From contig NZ_CP101833.1 of NCBI RefSeq assembly GCF_024498355.1, positions 2,275,001 to 2,339,000 on the forward strand: a stretch of DNA of 64,000 nucleotides, given 5' to 3'. The notes under the pieces were generated by a model that saw only the letters and a program-made list of their open reading frames with translations, searched no databases and was not told where the DNA came from. A program made the translations under genes and the position numbers. Positions 1 to 9,556 of the stretch are shown one piece after another. How positions within the stretch are numbered: position 1 is the stretch's first letter; each line of letters starts with the position of its first letter. Source of the stretch: Bacillus pumilus (lineage in GTDB: Bacteria; Bacillota; Bacilli; Bacillales; Bacillaceae).

Positions 1-96
1 AACAAGAGAGGCAATAAACAAGAAAATACTTTTCACTACTTTGGTTCCATTAATCGCAACGACCAACTGTCGAGGACGGCGGGGTCTTTTTTTCAT
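1..96 (-). CDS. spoIIP: Stage II sporulation protein P, N-terminal fragment (cut by window edge)
   Basis: Only the first 32 codons are inside the window. SpoIIP is the membrane-anchored amidase and endopeptidase of the DMP complex that thins septal peptidoglycan during engulfment. The visible part is a basic cytoplasmic stretch (MKKRPRRPRQLVAING) running into a hydrophobic segment (IFLFIASLV), as expected for the N-terminal anchor. The ATG at 94-96 is preceded by GGAGGGAG. It lies 66 bp downstream of gpr on the same strand, the conserved Bacillus order. The catalytic domain cannot be seen, so the call rests on the N-terminus and synteny. Confidence 0.85.
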   Translation of the reverse strand, partial: MKKRPRRPRQLVVAINGTKVVKSIFLFIASLV

Positions 97-162
97 GATT
101 TACTCCCTCCAGCACGCTTTCTAGTAATTACACTATGAGCGAGCTAGAGAAAGTAGAACCGA

Positions 163-1278
163 TTAATGATTATAAGAACCCATGTTATCTTGAGAGATTT
201 TTTGATGAAGCGCTGTGTTTAATCCATTGGCAAGTACGTTTGCCATATCATCAATGAATGTATCCACTTCCTTCGGCGTCACCATTAAATTTTGTCCTAG
301 CGGCGAAAGCACTTCATGGATCAGCTGTCTTTTCTCTTCATCAGGAAGCGTTCCTACTATTCCTAAGAATGATTGACGCGTTTCTTCATCTGGCAAGTCT
401 TCTTCGTTTAGCACTTTTTTCTTCCCAAATGTCAGACCAGCCGGCACAAGAGAGCGGGAGGGTCTATCATCTTTCAGTTCTCTACCAAAATGCTTTAAGA
501 CATAATCAATCGTATCACTTGCGATCGTCACTGCATCAACCACTGTCGGGACGCCAATCGCAATCACTGGAATACCCAAGGTTTCTTTGCTTAATTCCTT
601 GCGCTTATTCCCTACACCAGATCCTGGATGGATGCCTGTATCAGACATTTGAATCGTTGTATTCACCCGTTCCACCGCACGAGCAGCAAGTGCATCTATG
701 GCAATCACAAAATCGGGTTTGGAACGTTCGATCACACCTTGTATAATGTCACTTGTTTCAATTCCAGTCAGTCCCATCACACCAGGTGATAAAGAGGACA
801 CTGGGCGATAGCCTTCCTGTACATTTTCCGGCTGTAATTCAAATAGATGACGGGTCACAAGCAGGTTTTCAACTGTGAGTGGTCCTAATGCATCTGGCGT
901 GACATTCCAGTTACCTAGTCCCACTACAAGACAGCTCGCATCTGCCTGAATTCCCCGGTCTTTTAAAAACTGAGCAAAATGATGGGCGAAGACTTCGACT
1001 ACTTTTTCTTGCATCTCAGAATCCTTCTCCCGAATGCCCTGCGCCTCAAGTGTCAAGTATGTTCCTGCCTTTTTCCCCGTCAGCTCTTCTCCTTCTTTCG
1101 TAATCTCCACAGTGCGTATGCGGATCCCGTGCTCTTCCTTTTCTTTCTCGACAATTCCTTGAATGCCATCATTTTTGACGACATTCGGATCGTTCTCTTG
1201 TTCTAGTATCTCTTTTGTTTCAACGGCCAAGTCTGTCCGGATTTGATAAGCGCTTAAATCGAGTTTCTGTTTCTTCAT
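163..1278 (-). CDS. gpr: Spore germination protease GPR
   Basis: Aspartic-type endoprotease that degrades small acid-soluble spore proteins during germination; it is made in the forespore as an inactive zymogen. The 371 aa length is the normal family length. The N-terminus contains IRTDLAVE, the region around the zymogen autoprocessing site, and the core contains the conserved [15 protein letters not shown] and [17 protein letters not shown] segments. The ATG has AAGGAGCC upstream. It is followed by spoIIP on the same strand and diverges from rpsT. Forespore sigma factor control is expected from the family, but I did not find a convincing sigma-F/G promoter by eye. Confidence 0.96.
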   Translation of the reverse strand: MKKQKLDLSAYQIRTDLAVETKEILEQENDPNVVKNDGIQGIVEKEKEEHGIRIRTVEITKEGEELTGKKAGTYLTLEAQGIREKDSEMQEKVVEVFAHHFAQFLKDRGIQADASCLVVGLGNWNVTPDALGPLTVENLLVTRHLFELQPENVQEGYRPVSSLSPGVMGLTGIETSDIIQGVIERSKPDFVIAIDALAARAVERVNTTIQMSDTGIHPGSGVGNKRKELSKETLGIPVIAIGVPTVVDAVTIASDTIDYVLKHFGRELKDDRPSRSLVPAGLTFGKKKVLNEEDLPDEETRQSFLGIVGTLPDEEKRQLIHEVLSPLGQNLMVTPKEVDTFIDDMANVLANGLNTALHQKISQDNMGSYNH

Positions 1279-1476
1279 AAAAAGGCTCCTTCCACCAAGT
1301 AATTAACAGTAGTCTTTCCATCTCTATAAAGAAACATTCGAGCGGTTCATCAATGAAAAATACTTTACATTTATATTGCATTCTAAAGGTGTGTTTGATA
1401 GAATACAACTTGTTCTATTGTGAAGATTTAACCTTAAGACAATTGTGTTTAGGTTGTATCTTAGGAGGTGAAACAC

Positions 1477-1743
1477 ATGCCAAATATTAAATCAGCGATC
1501 AAACGTACAAAAACGAATAACGAGCGCCGTGCACACAACGCAACAATCAAATCTGCGATGCGTACTGCGATTAAACAAGTTGAAGTTTCTGTAGCTAACA
1601 ACGATGCTGAGCAAGCAAAAGCTGCTCTTTCTTCTGCTGCAAAACGCATTGACAAAGCCGTTAAAACTGGTCTTGTACACAAAAACGCAGCTGCGCGTTA
1701 CAAATCAAGACTTGCTAAACAAGTAAACGGACTTTCTGCATAA
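1477..1743 (+). CDS. rpsT: 30S ribosomal protein S20
   Basis: Primary 16S rRNA-binding protein of the small subunit, 88 aa, highly basic and alanine/lysine rich ([20 protein letters not shown] at the N-terminus). The start is the ATG at 1477, seven bases after a perfect AGGAGGTG; the in-frame GTG at 1468 lies inside that ribosome binding site and is rejected. The gene diverges from gpr and converges on holA, sharing a bidirectional terminator. Confidence 0.98.
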   Translation: MPNIKSAIKRTKTNNERRAHNATIKSAMRTAIKQVEVSVANNDAEQAKAALSSAAKRIDKAVKTGLVHKNAAARYKSRLAKQVNGLSA

Positions 1744-1840
1744 TGCTTGCAACGCCTCAGTGATGAGGCACCTGTTTAACTGTACGTCCGTCCTGACCGG
1801 CTCAGCCATAAGGACAGACTGGCAATTATACATCTAAACA

Positions 1841-1874
1841 AAAACGACCCTCTTTTTAGAAGGTCGTTTTTTTT
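1841..1874. terminator. Bidirectional terminator between rpsT and holA
   Basis: Inverted repeat AAAACGACC / GGTCGTTTT with a short loop, flanked by A-rich sequence on the left and a T run on the right. It can therefore terminate both converging genes. Confidence 0.8.
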
Positions 1875-1878
1875 ATGT

Positions 1879-2898
1879 TCAAGCGCCTAATAATCGAAGC
1901 AGGAACAATTCTAGCAATAGCTGCTTGTCCTTTTTACCCGTTTTCATTTCATAATCGATCGTTGAGAGCTCTTTGACGATCTGCTTTAGTTCTTCTTCTG
2001 AAAACAGTTTTGCCTGGTCCATGGCGAGTTTGACACGGAATGGATGGACCTTCAGGTTTGACGCAATTTGTTTTTGCCCGTACCCCTGCTGAGCAAAGTA
2101 CTTTGTCTGCAAAATCAACCGAAATTGATTTGAAATGAGCGCCAATATTTTAATGGGTTCCTCATTTTGCTTTAAGAGGTCATAAAACATTTGCATGGCT
2201 TCAGAACGGCGTCTGTTTACAATTTGGTTAATCAATTCGAAAATATTCTGCTCTAAGCTGCGCGCAACAAGCTGATTGACATCCGCCAGCTCGATTTCCT
2301 CTCGCTCTCCAATATATGTACTTAGCTTCCGAACCTCTTGAAAAAGTGAGGACAGACTCCCGCCGCATAGCATGACAAGCTGCTCAGCCGCTTCAGCCGT
2401 GATCGCCTTTCCTTCTGTCTTCACCAAGGTGATGGTGAAATCAGTTGTTTCTTTAGGGTTTAACTCTTTCGCCTCAACGACAGCCGCTTTCTTTTTTAGT
2501 AATTTCGTGATTTTTTTACGTTCATCCAGCTTTTCATATGGCGCTAATAACACGAGAACAGTATAAGGTGCTGGCTTTTCTAAGTAAGCTTCTAATACGG
2601 AAAGCTGATGCTCGATCTTCTCCTTTTTCTTTTCTGCTGTAAGAAAATAAGGATTTTTAATCACAACGAGACGTCGTTCTCCCATAAACGGAAAGGTTTC
2701 TGCGTCCGTCACAGCCTGTTCAAGCGGCACCTCTTCCATATCGAAGACGGAGAAATTAAAATCCTTTGCTTCCTCGTCAACCACAGCTTGTCTCAGTTTA
2801 GCAGCAGTTTCTTGCAGTAAATAGGTTTCTTTTCCATATAAGCAATAAACGGGATGGATATCCCCTTTTTTTAAATTGTTCCATATCTCAAAGACCAT
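1879..2898 (-). CDS. holA: DNA polymerase III subunit delta
   Basis: Clamp-loader delta subunit, which opens the beta sliding clamp during replication. 339 aa, normal for Bacillus YqeN/HolA. The N-terminus MVFEIWNNLKKGDIHPVYCL contains the family VYCLYGKE segment, and the all-alpha C-terminal region shows the usual ILALISNQFRLILQTK stretch. The position between rpsT and comEC matches B. subtilis. Confidence 0.95.
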   Translation of the reverse strand: MVFEIWNNLKKGDIHPVYCLYGKETYLLQETAAKLRQAVVDEEAKDFNFSVFDMEEVPLEQAVTDAETFPFMGERRLVVIKNPYFLTAEKKKEKIEHQLSVLEAYLEKPAPYTVLVLLAPYEKLDERKKITKLLKKKAAVVEAKELNPKETTDFTITLVKTEGKAITAEAAEQLVMLCGGSLSSLFQEVRKLSTYIGEREEIELADVNQLVARSLEQNIFELINQIVNRRRSEAMQMFYDLLKQNEEPIKILALISNQFRLILQTKYFAQQGYGQKQIASNLKVHPFRVKLAMDQAKLFSEEELKQIVKELSTIDYEMKTGKKDKQLLLELFLLRLLGA

Positions 2899-2997
2899 AA
2901 ATTGAATCCCTCTCTTTCACTTCCTCCTCTATCCTAAAGTGTGCGAAGACATTAGTAAAGAGGAAGCTGAAAGTGCCGCCTCCTCATTTATAGTAAA

Positions 2998-3036
2998 CGT
3001 CTGGCGCAAGCTCCCGGGTCAGCTCGCTGTCAGACG
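2998..3036. repeat. Imperfect palindrome between holA and yqzM
   Basis: Outer arms CGTCTG / CAGACG enclose a second symmetric part with AGCT on both sides of CCCGGG. It has no T run, so it is not an obvious terminator. Function unknown. The rest of the 237 bp gap shows no gene. Confidence 0.4.
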
Positions 3037-3135
3037 ATATTCATAAAATGATCATGAAAAAGGAAAACGGTTACTTTACCTTCTAGCAATTCCAAATGAG
3101 TTCAAGTATACTAAAATTAGCCAGGAGGGATGAAA

Positions 3136-3270
3136 ATGAATGAATTTGAAAAAAATGTTCAAAGCAAGCGGAATGATGTGACCGACTCAGCTGTTGGTTT
3201 TATCGTCACATTCGGATTTTTCGCCTCAATGTTTATTTTGGCAACAATTATACACCTCGTTGGATCTTAA
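3136..3270 (+). CDS. yqzM: YqzM family small membrane protein
   Basis: A 44-residue protein starting MNEFEKNVQSKRNDVTDSAV, followed by one transmembrane segment (FIVTFGFFASMFILATII). This matches Bacillus YqzM in sequence and in position between holA and the comE operon. The ATG at 3136 is preferred over the one at 3130 because AGGAGG ends at 3128, giving normal spacing only to 3136. Function unknown. Confidence 0.9.
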   Translation: MNEFEKNVQSKRNDVTDSAVGFIVTFGFFASMFILATIIHLVGS

Positions 3271-3288
3271 CTTCATGAAGGCTCTATG

Positions 3289-3312
3289 ACTGCCGTTTCG
3301 GCAGTTTTTTTA
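3289..3312 (+). terminator. Terminator after yqzM
   Basis: Hairpin ACTGCC-gtttc-GGCAGT followed by a run of T, 20 bp after the yqzM stop codon. It abuts the 3' end of the converging comEC. Confidence 0.8.
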
Positions 3313-5637
3313 TTGATTTTGTAAGATATCATATGGAGGGTGCGAGTAAAACGTTCCAGCCTCTTCGAGAAATTCATAGGTCACACTTCCATCAATATCT
3401 GTACGGTACACCCTCGTTTGATAATCATCTAATTTTTTCAAGACTTCTTGATGAGGATGCTGATAACGATTTCGTTCACCTGCCGAAATCAATGCATATG
3501 ACGGCCTCAGATGCTGAAGCCATTCCTCACTTGTTGATCCTTTACTCCCATGATGTCCAACCTTCAGTACATCCGCCCGCAGATGAGGATAAGCTTCTAT
3601 GATGTCTCGCTCGCCTTCTTGTTCAAGGTCTCCTGTGAAGATAAAACGCTTCCCCCCAAGAGTAAAGGTAAGCACAAGCGAATCATTATTCTTACTTGTC
3701 ACCCGATCTCGCGCCGGATGAAGAACCTCAAACTCTTGTCCTCCCACCTGAAGCTTATCCCCTCTCTGTAATTCATCAACAGATATCCCTTTATCAGCTG
3801 CTTCTTTTAAAATCTGTGCATCCTCTGTACTTCGGGCAAAGCCTTTTGGCACGGCCAGCCGCTTCACTTTATTTCGCTTGATTAAACGAACCGCTTCCCC
3901 CATGTGATCTTGATCCGCATGTGTAAGGATGAGGACATCAAGTTTCGCTATACCTTTAGAATGCAGAAACGGTATGAGCGTTTGATCACCAATCGTAGAC
4001 ACTTTTCGTCTTTTTTTCCACGGTTCTTCTTCGAAGGATAGTCTGCCTCCTGTATCTACTAATAAATCCCCCTTGCGATAGGGCAATTGAATAAACAAAC
4101 TATCCCCCTGCCCTACATCCAGCATCATGACCTCACCTTTTTGAAAAAAATTCGGCGTAACATAGTGTACGCTCAGCACACCAACGAGAAAAAGAATCGC
4201 TACAGCATAAGATTTCATAGAGGTTTTGCACTCCAGCATATATAACAAAAAAATAACGGCACTCACTTCAAGAAGAACATGCCACCAAGTAGATTTTATA
4301 AAAATTAGGTTAAATCCATCATAAACAGCCATATGTGCTGACAACTGATGACTCAGCTGAATCACTGCATCAAGCAGCTGAAACAATGTTTGACCAAGCG
4401 GGAGGTAAACAATAGATAAAAGAAAAAAGAGTAAGGACAGAGGCATGACAACCGTTGTGTAAAAAGGGACAAAAATCATATTCAAAGGGACGCTCAGCAA
4501 AGAAAATTGCTGAAAATGATATAAAAGAATAGGGAGCGAAGCAAGCTGTGCAATAAAAGAGATGAGTAATAATTGCATCACTGCACTTTTCGCTTTTGAT
4601 AGGATCCTAGTGGATAACAAAATAAAAAACGTCGCCACGAATGAAAGTTGAAAGCCGATATCAAATAAATAAAGGGGATGAATGGCCAATAAGAGCAAAA
4701 ACGTCGCACTTAATACCACCACCGAAGGCTGTTTCATTTCTTTTGGCAGGCTAGTGATCACTAAATAGACTCCCGCCATTAGACAAGCTCTTAAAACAGA
4801 TGGCGAAGCACCTGTCAAACAAGCATAAACCGGTAGAAAGCATAATAAAAGAATACGTGCTGTCTCTCTTGTCACGCCAGCACGAAGCAGACACCAAAAT
4901 AAACAAGCGAGAAGTGTTTGCACATGCATCCCTGAAATCGCTAGTAAATGAATAATACCGAGCATTTGATAATCTCTTAGCGTGTCAGGATCAATCAATT
5001 CACGATCTCCAAAAATGAGTGCCTGTATAATTCCAGCAGAGCTCTTCGGAACATGCTCCTCTAAGAATTTCAAGCCCTTTTGTCTCATAGCTGCAAGGTA
5101 ATGTGAGGGGCTGTCTTTTTTTGAACAGTTTTTGATCGACTGCGGTAAGAAAATAGCGTCAATTCCTTTTGTTTTTAGAAATTGATCGTATTGAAACCCG
5201 TTAGGAATGGTTGCGTGTTTAGGTAGTCGCACATCACCTGCCACTAGACAGCTCATACCTGGCTCTATATCTTTCAGCGCTTCTTTTTCATGCTCAGTTT
5301 GAATTGTATAAAAAGCCGCCAGCCGATCCTTCTCTGCTGACACGGTCGCTGAAAAACGATTGCCATCTATTGTCGGAATACTTTCAATTACAACTGAACC
5401 AGAAAATGATTTTTCTTTTACCACATGATCCGCCTCAAGAGACTGATGAACCATAAAGATAAGTGTATAGACAGTTCCGCACAAGCTAACCATCAGAAAG
5501 AGCTGGGGTGTTTTTTTCAGTAGGCTGAGAAGTAATATCATGAGAAGAAAGAGAAGGAAATACATATGAAGGTGAAATGCGGCCAGGGCAATTCCGACTG
5601 CTGCGGAAATCGCCCCGAACGGCAAATAATTAAACAT
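3310..5637 (-). CDS. comEC: DNA internalisation competence channel ComEC
   Basis: Polytopic membrane protein thought to form the channel that carries single-stranded transforming DNA into the cytoplasm. It has an N-terminal OB-like part, a competence domain of many membrane helices (around residues 200-480), and a C-terminal metallo-beta-lactamase-like domain with LTHADQDHMGE and a later GHHGS motif. The start is chosen at the ATG overlapping the comEB stop (translational coupling), giving 775 aa, close to the B. subtilis length. In-frame starts at 5667 and 5706 exist, and none has a good ribosome binding site. Third gene of the comEA-comEB-comEC operon. Confidence 0.93.
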   Translation of the reverse strand: MFNYLPFGAISAAVGIALAAFHLHMYFLLFLLMILLLSLLKKTPQLFLMVSLCGTVYTLIFMVHQSLEADHVVKEKSFSGSVVIESIPTIDGNRFSATVSAEKDRLAAFYTIQTEHEKEALKDIEPGMSCLVAGDVRLPKHATIPNGFQYDQFLKTKGIDAIFLPQSIKNCSKKDSPSHYLAAMRQKGLKFLEEHVPKSSAGIIQALIFGDRELIDPDTLRDYQMLGIIHLLAISGMHVQTLLACLFWCLLRAGVTRETARILLLCFLPVYACLTGASPSVLRACLMAGVYLVITSLPKEMKQPSVVVLSATFLLLLAIHPLYLFDIGFQLSFVATFFILLSTRILSKAKSAVMQLLLISFIAQLASLPILLYHFQQFSLLSVPLNMIFVPFYTTVVMPLSLLFFLLSIVYLPLGQTLFQLLDAVIQLSHQLSAHMAVYDGFNLIFIKSTWWHVLLEVSAVIFLLYMLECKTSMKSYAVAILFLVGVLSVHYVTPNFFQKGEVMMLDVGQGDSLFIQLPYRKGDLLVDTGGRLSFEEEPWKKRRKVSTIGDQTLIPFLHSKGIAKLDVLILTHADQDHMGEAVRLIKRNKVKRLAVPKGFARSTEDAQILKEAADKGISVDELQRGDKLQVGGQEFEVLHPARDRVTSKNNDSLVLTFTLGGKRFIFTGDLEQEGERDIIEAYPHLRADVLKVGHHGSKGSTSEEWLQHLRPSYALISAGERNRYQHPHQEVLKKLDDYQTRVYRTDIDGSVTYEFLEEAGTFYSHPPYDILQNQ

Positions 5638-6199
5638 AGGAAGTAAATAATTGATTCGCCTTTTCATGCATGTCTCGTATTTCTGTTTCGCTAAGTCCTG
5701 ATTCACTCAGCTTGCCGATTAAATCTGCAACAAAGGCTAATTTTTCTTGATTTTTTAAGTCAATGATCATTTCATCTAATTCAACCTGTTCCGTTTGAAC
5801 GCCGGCCTGCTCAAATAAATCGATAGCATATGGATGATTTTTATAATCCTTTGCATAATACACTGTTCGAATGCCCGCTTGAATAATGGCTTTACAGCAC
5901 TGCAAACAAGGAAAATGCGTGACATATATTTCAGCATCAGCCGTTGGTGCACCGAATTTAGCACATTGTAAAATGGCGTTCATTTCAGCATGGATTGTGC
6001 GTACACAGTGATGATCAATGACATAGCATCCTACATCTGCACAATGGACATCACCGGCAATGGAGCCATTGTATCCTCCTGCGATGATGCGCTTGTCTCT
6101 TACGATGGTCGCCCCAACAGCTAACCGCTCACAGGTGCTTCGTAAAGCAAGCAAATGGCTTTGTGCCATAAAATATTGATTCCATGAAATTCTTTCCAC
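5630..6199 (-). CDS. comEB: Late competence protein ComEB, dCMP deaminase family
   Basis: Zinc deaminase of the dCMP/cytidine deaminase fold. It shows the HAEMNAILQ motif and a PCLQCC motif that supply the zinc ligands and catalytic glutamate. 189 aa, as in B. subtilis. The start is GTG at 6197-6199 with GGAGGG upstream. Second gene of the competence DNA-uptake operon. ComEB itself is not essential for transformation in B. subtilis; the reaction is inferred from family membership. Confidence 0.94.
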   Translation of the reverse strand: MERISWNQYFMAQSHLLALRSTCERLAVGATIVRDKRIIAGGYNGSIAGDVHCADVGCYVIDHHCVRTIHAEMNAILQCAKFGAPTADAEIYVTHFPCLQCCKAIIQAGIRTVYYAKDYKNHPYAIDLFEQAGVQTEQVELDEMIIDLKNQEKLAFVADLIGKLSESGLSETEIRDMHEKANQLFTSYV

Positions 6200-6264
6200 G
6201 AGCTGATCCCTCCAGAATGATGGTTGGTATTAAGTGTACATGCCTTTCTTCTATACCGTCAATT

Positions 6265-6895
6265 CTACTTCACGGTCAATTGACTTTTCAGCCGTTCGAC
6301 TGTCTTCTCCCCAAAACCCGAAATGTTCCGCAAATCTTCAATTTGTTCAAATTCTCCATGTTCCTCTCTATAGGCAATGATGGCTTCTGCTTTGGCTGGT
6401 CCGATTCCGTTAATTGTTTGCAATTCCGCTGTATCAGCTTGATTGACATTGACACCTTGACTCTTTTCAATCCCCGATGACATGTCAGTTGCTGATGTTT
6501 GCGTCTGCGTCTCCGCTTCTCCCTGCTTCCGAACATAAATCATCATACTATCCTCTAATTTTGCCGCTTGATTGATTTCATACGTATCCGCTTTACTTGT
6601 AAAACCTCCTGCTCTTTTAATCGCTCCCTCAACCCGGTCCTCTGATCGAAACGTATATACCCCCTGGCTTCCTTACAGCTCCTTTGACCTCTACAACAAT
6701 GGGTGGTGGTTTACTTTTTGCACTCTCTTGTTTTTCTTCCAATGCGACTGGGCTTTCTTTATTTTCCTTCAATACACTTGGCTCTGCGCTGTTTTCCCCT
6801 TTTCCTGCTAAAAAGAAGAAACTGATGGTGATCAAGATCATGATCCCGGTAGCGATATAAAGACTGTATTTTTTCAATAGAATGAGTCGCTTCAC
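6265..6895 (-). pseudogene. comEA: Competence DNA receptor ComEA, frameshifted
   Basis: ComEA is the membrane-anchored receptor that binds double-stranded DNA at the cell surface. Frame one gives the N-terminal anchor and the start of the SLBB-like domain (VEVKGAVRKPGG) and then stops. A second frame gives the rest of that domain and the C-terminal helix-hairpin-helix DNA-binding domain (INGIGPAKAEAIIAYREE, ISGFGEKTVERLK). Removing one base from the five-C run at 6660-6664 (five G in the gene) restores KPGVYTFRSEDRVEGAIKRA, matching the family KGAV-x-x-PGVY pattern, and gives a continuous 209 aa protein. The start is GTG at 6895 with a weak ribosome binding site. It could be a real mutation or a homopolymer sequencing error. 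Confidence 0.9.
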
Positions 6896-6985
6896 GTGCT
6901 CACGCTTCTTTCAATCATATTTTTCTATTGCTCAACATACTGTTTAGAAGATAACAGATCCTATGCGTCTAAGGAGGGAGAACGT

Positions 6986-7834
6986 TTGAATATAGGGATA
7001 ATCGGTACAGGAAACATGGGTACCATACTTACTGAGGCATTTATTGAATCAAAGGCAGTCAATCCCTCATCCATCACCATCACAAACCGGACCATTGAAA
7101 AAGCGTTCAATATAAAAAAGAACCATCCAGAGCTTGAAGTAACGAAACAGCTTTCAGGAGCTGTAACAGATAAAGATTTCATCTTTGTTTGTGTGAAACC
7201 ACTTGATATTTATCCACTATTAAAAGAGCTCAGCTCTCTTTTAACAGAGCAGCAAACGATTGTCATCATTACAAGTCCGGTTCATCCTGAACAGCTTCAG
7301 GATATCGTTCCTTGTCAAACAGCTAGACTGATCCCAAGCATCACAAACCGCGCTTTATCAGGTGCGTCACTTTTAACTTTCGGTTCATCATGCAATGTCG
7401 CGACGAAAACAGCGTTAAGACAGTTAGCTTCCCGCATTTCAACACCAATTGAGATCCATCATTCGATTACAAGAGCGGCCTCAGATATTGTCAGCTGCGG
7501 ACCTGCTTTTATTAGCTTTCTCGTTCAGAAAATGATTGAAGCAGCTGTCGAAGAAACCGATATTTCAAAAGAAGAAGCCACCACCTTATCAGAAGATATG
7601 CTTGTAGGACTTGGCCGTTTGATTGAAAAAAGAGTCTATACCCTTCCGACACTGCAAGACAAAGTGTGTGTGAAAGGCGGCGTCACTGGTGAGGGTATTA
7701 AAGCTCTTGAAGCAGGTGTGCAAGATATGTTTCACCGTCTTTTTCAAAACACCCATAAAAAGTTCGATGAAGATCTTGAAGCGGTTGCACATCAATACCC
7801 GCCAAGTGTGTTTACTGATGATCGCAGAAATTAA
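6986..7834 (+). CDS. comER: ComER, pyrroline-5-carboxylate reductase family
   Basis: 282 aa NAD(P)-binding protein that diverges from comEA, as in B. subtilis. The N-terminal Rossmann motif is GIIGTGNMG, and the C-terminal dimerisation domain resembles ProC. The start is TTG at 6986, just after AAGGAGGGAG; longer in-frame extensions upstream lack a ribosome binding site. ComER is dispensable for competence in B. subtilis and has been linked to biofilm and sporulation control in other bacilli; its substrate is not evident. Confidence 0.92.
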   Translation: MNIGIIGTGNMGTILTEAFIESKAVNPSSITITNRTIEKAFNIKKNHPELEVTKQLSGAVTDKDFIFVCVKPLDIYPLLKELSSLLTEQQTIVIITSPVHPEQLQDIVPCQTARLIPSITNRALSGASLLTFGSSCNVATKTALRQLASRISTPIEIHHSITRAASDIVSCGPAFISFLVQKMIEAAVEETDISKEEATTLSEDMLVGLGRLIEKRVYTLPTLQDKVCVKGGVTGEGIKALEAGVQDMFHRLFQNTHKKFDEDLEAVAHQYPPSVFTDDRRN

Positions 7835-7865
7835 TGAACTTTGCAATAAGCGAAAAAAGGGGTTT

Positions 7866-7900
7866 AAAAAACCATCGTCCTATTAAACGATGGTTTTTGG
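7866..7900. terminator. Bidirectional terminator between comER and yqeM
   Basis: Stem AAACCATCGT / ACGATGGTTT with T-rich flank on the right and A-rich flank on the left. The hairpin overlaps the yqeM stop codon. Confidence 0.75.
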
Positions 7901-8626
7901 TTTCTTGGCTGAGATAAAATATCTTTCGGCCAATTCCTGAGGTGCTTTATTTGTAAAATCAGCCGTCACTTCAATATTTTCGAAGCCAGCGGACTCAAGG
8001 AACGCTGCGTATGTCTCAAATGGAAATGTACGCTGTTCATGTGTCTCATCATAACGCTGATACACGTCTCCATCCTTTACAAAAAAGCTTAAATCATGAA
8101 TGACCGAATACATGTCATCCCCTTTATCGCTCTGCCAAATATAGCTGATCTCTTCATCTTGATCTGCATAAGTAGAACCAGGGAATACCTCTTCCATTTT
8201 ATAAGGGGTATGAACATCAAAGAGTAAAACCCCATCTGCCTCTAAAAGCTGAAACATGTTTTTAAAGGTTTTTTTGACGTCATTTTCGTTTTTTAAGTAG
8301 TTCAGGGAATCACAGCAGATAACGGCTGCTTGAAAGGCTTGTTCAAAGCCAGTAATCTCTCTCATATCTTGATGTAAAAATTGAACGGACTGCTTGTGAG
8401 CCTGCGCTTTTTGCTGCGCGAAGGCCAGCATCTCTTCACTTAGGTCAATTCCTGTGACGATGTGACCTTTTTCAGCTAACCGAAGAGAAATCTCCCCAGT
8501 TCCACAGCCTACATCGATGATTGCGGCATTTGACTGGATATACTGCTGTATCCACTGAACCCATTCATCATAAGGTGCATGTGCCATGAGCTCGTCATAC
8601 ACACCTGCAAACCCTTGATAAATCAT
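7883..8626 (-). CDS. yqeM: Class I SAM-dependent methyltransferase YqeM
   Basis: 247 aa. The SAM-binding motif I is IIDVGCGTGEISLRLAEKG around residue 38, and an acidic motif II (VTGIDLSEEML) follows. It overlaps the end of rsfS by 4 bp (ATGA) and is the last gene of the yqeG operon. Its substrate is not known. Confidence 0.92.
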   Translation of the reverse strand: MIYQGFAGVYDELMAHAPYDEWVQWIQQYIQSNAAIIDVGCGTGEISLRLAEKGHIVTGIDLSEEMLAFAQQKAQAHKQSVQFLHQDMREITGFEQAFQAAVICCDSLNYLKNENDVKKTFKNMFQLLEADGVLLFDVHTPYKMEEVFPGSTYADQDEEISYIWQSDKGDDMYSVIHDLSFFVKDGDVYQRYDETHEQRTFPFETYAAFLESAGFENIEVTADFTNKAPQELAERYFISAKKPKTIV

Positions 8627-8979
8627 GAGTTAATGCCAAGTGAAAGCGTTTCTCTCGGCGCATCTCCCCATAACTTCTCTAGGTTATAGTATCCTCTTTC
8701 TTCTTTATGGAACACATGAGCAATAACATCTCCTAGATCAATCAATACCCATCTTGCTTCATCAAAGCCTTCCATCTTCTTCACTTCAATTCCACTTTCC
8801 TCTGCAAGATGTTTCACTTCTCTTGCGATGGCCTGCACCTGTTTGTCAGAATTCCCGTGACAAATGAGAAAATAATCTGCAACAAGTGAGACTCCTTGCA
8901 TATTCAGGGCAATAATATCCTCAGCCCGTTTATCATCGCATGCTCCTGCTGCGATGTTTAAAATTGATGATGCATCCAT
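8623..8979 (-). CDS. rsfS: Ribosome silencing factor RsfS
   Basis: Binds ribosomal protein L14 and blocks joining of the two subunits when nutrients are scarce. 118 aa from the ATG at 8979, which follows AAGGAGG; longer in-frame starts upstream run into yqeK. The family core WVLIDLGDVIAHVFHKEERGYYNLEKLW is present in full. Confidence 0.96.
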   Translation of the reverse strand: MDASSILNIAAGACDDKRAEDIIALNMQGVSLVADYFLICHGNSDKQVQAIAREVKHLAEESGIEVKKMEGFDEARWVLIDLGDVIAHVFHKEERGYYNLEKLWGDAPRETLSLGINS

Positions 8980-8992
8980 CCAAAATTCCTCC

Positions 8993-9556
8993 TTATTTGT
9001 TCTTATGCACAAGCGAGTTGTAAGTAGCAAGTGTATCTGGAAAGACTGGCTGATTCTTTTTCATTAAAAAAATGATTGTGTTTTTTAACGATTGAATCAA
9101 TGCACCATCCAAATCATGCTCTGCTAACTCTCTTACTTCTTCTACACCAGGAAAATGACGGCCTGGTTCTATATAGTCAGCGACATAAATGACTTTTTCA
9201 AGTAACGTCATATCTGGTCTGCCAGATGTATGGAATTCGATCGCTGTTAAAATGGATTGGTCGTCAATTCCGGCTTCCTTTTTGACCAAATATGCACCGA
9301 CTGGGGCATGCCAAAGCTCGGGCGAATATTCAAGCAATAGAGGATTCATCTGTTCTTTTTGAATGATGCCCTCCATCTCTTCCTTTGGTCTAAATTTGGC
9401 ATAATCATGAAAAATAGCGGCGATCTCCGCTTTTCTCACATCTGCACCAAACCGTTCCGCTAATGAAATGGCTGTATCCAAAACCCCAAGTGTATGTGTA
9501 TATCTATGCTCTGTTAACTGCTCTTTGACACAATTCAATGCTTTTTCACGATTCAT
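8993..9556 (-). CDS. yqeK: YqeK, HD-domain bis(5'-nucleosyl)-tetraphosphatase
   Basis: Symmetrical Ap4A hydrolase of the HD superfamily, 187 aa. The metal-binding HD pair is visible in AAIFHDYAK near residue 50, with further histidines in LWHAPVGAY and FHTSGRPDM. It is translationally coupled, with its start inside the 3' end of nadD. In B. subtilis YqeK degrades Ap4A. Confidence 0.94.
   Translation of the reverse strand: MNREKALNCVKEQLTEHRYTHTLGVLDTAISLAERFGADVRKAEIAAIFHDYAKFRPKEEMEGIIQKEQMNPLLLEYSPELWHAPVGAYLVKKEAGIDDQSILTAIEFHTSGRPDMTLLEKVIYVADYIEPGRHFPGVEEVRELAEHDLDGALIQSLKNTIIFLMKKNQPVFPDTLATYNSLVHKNK

Noticed and set aside
258..1206. Plus-strand open frames over gpr
   Set aside because: They lie antisense to a clearly conserved gene, have no ribosome binding site and a protein-unlike composition.
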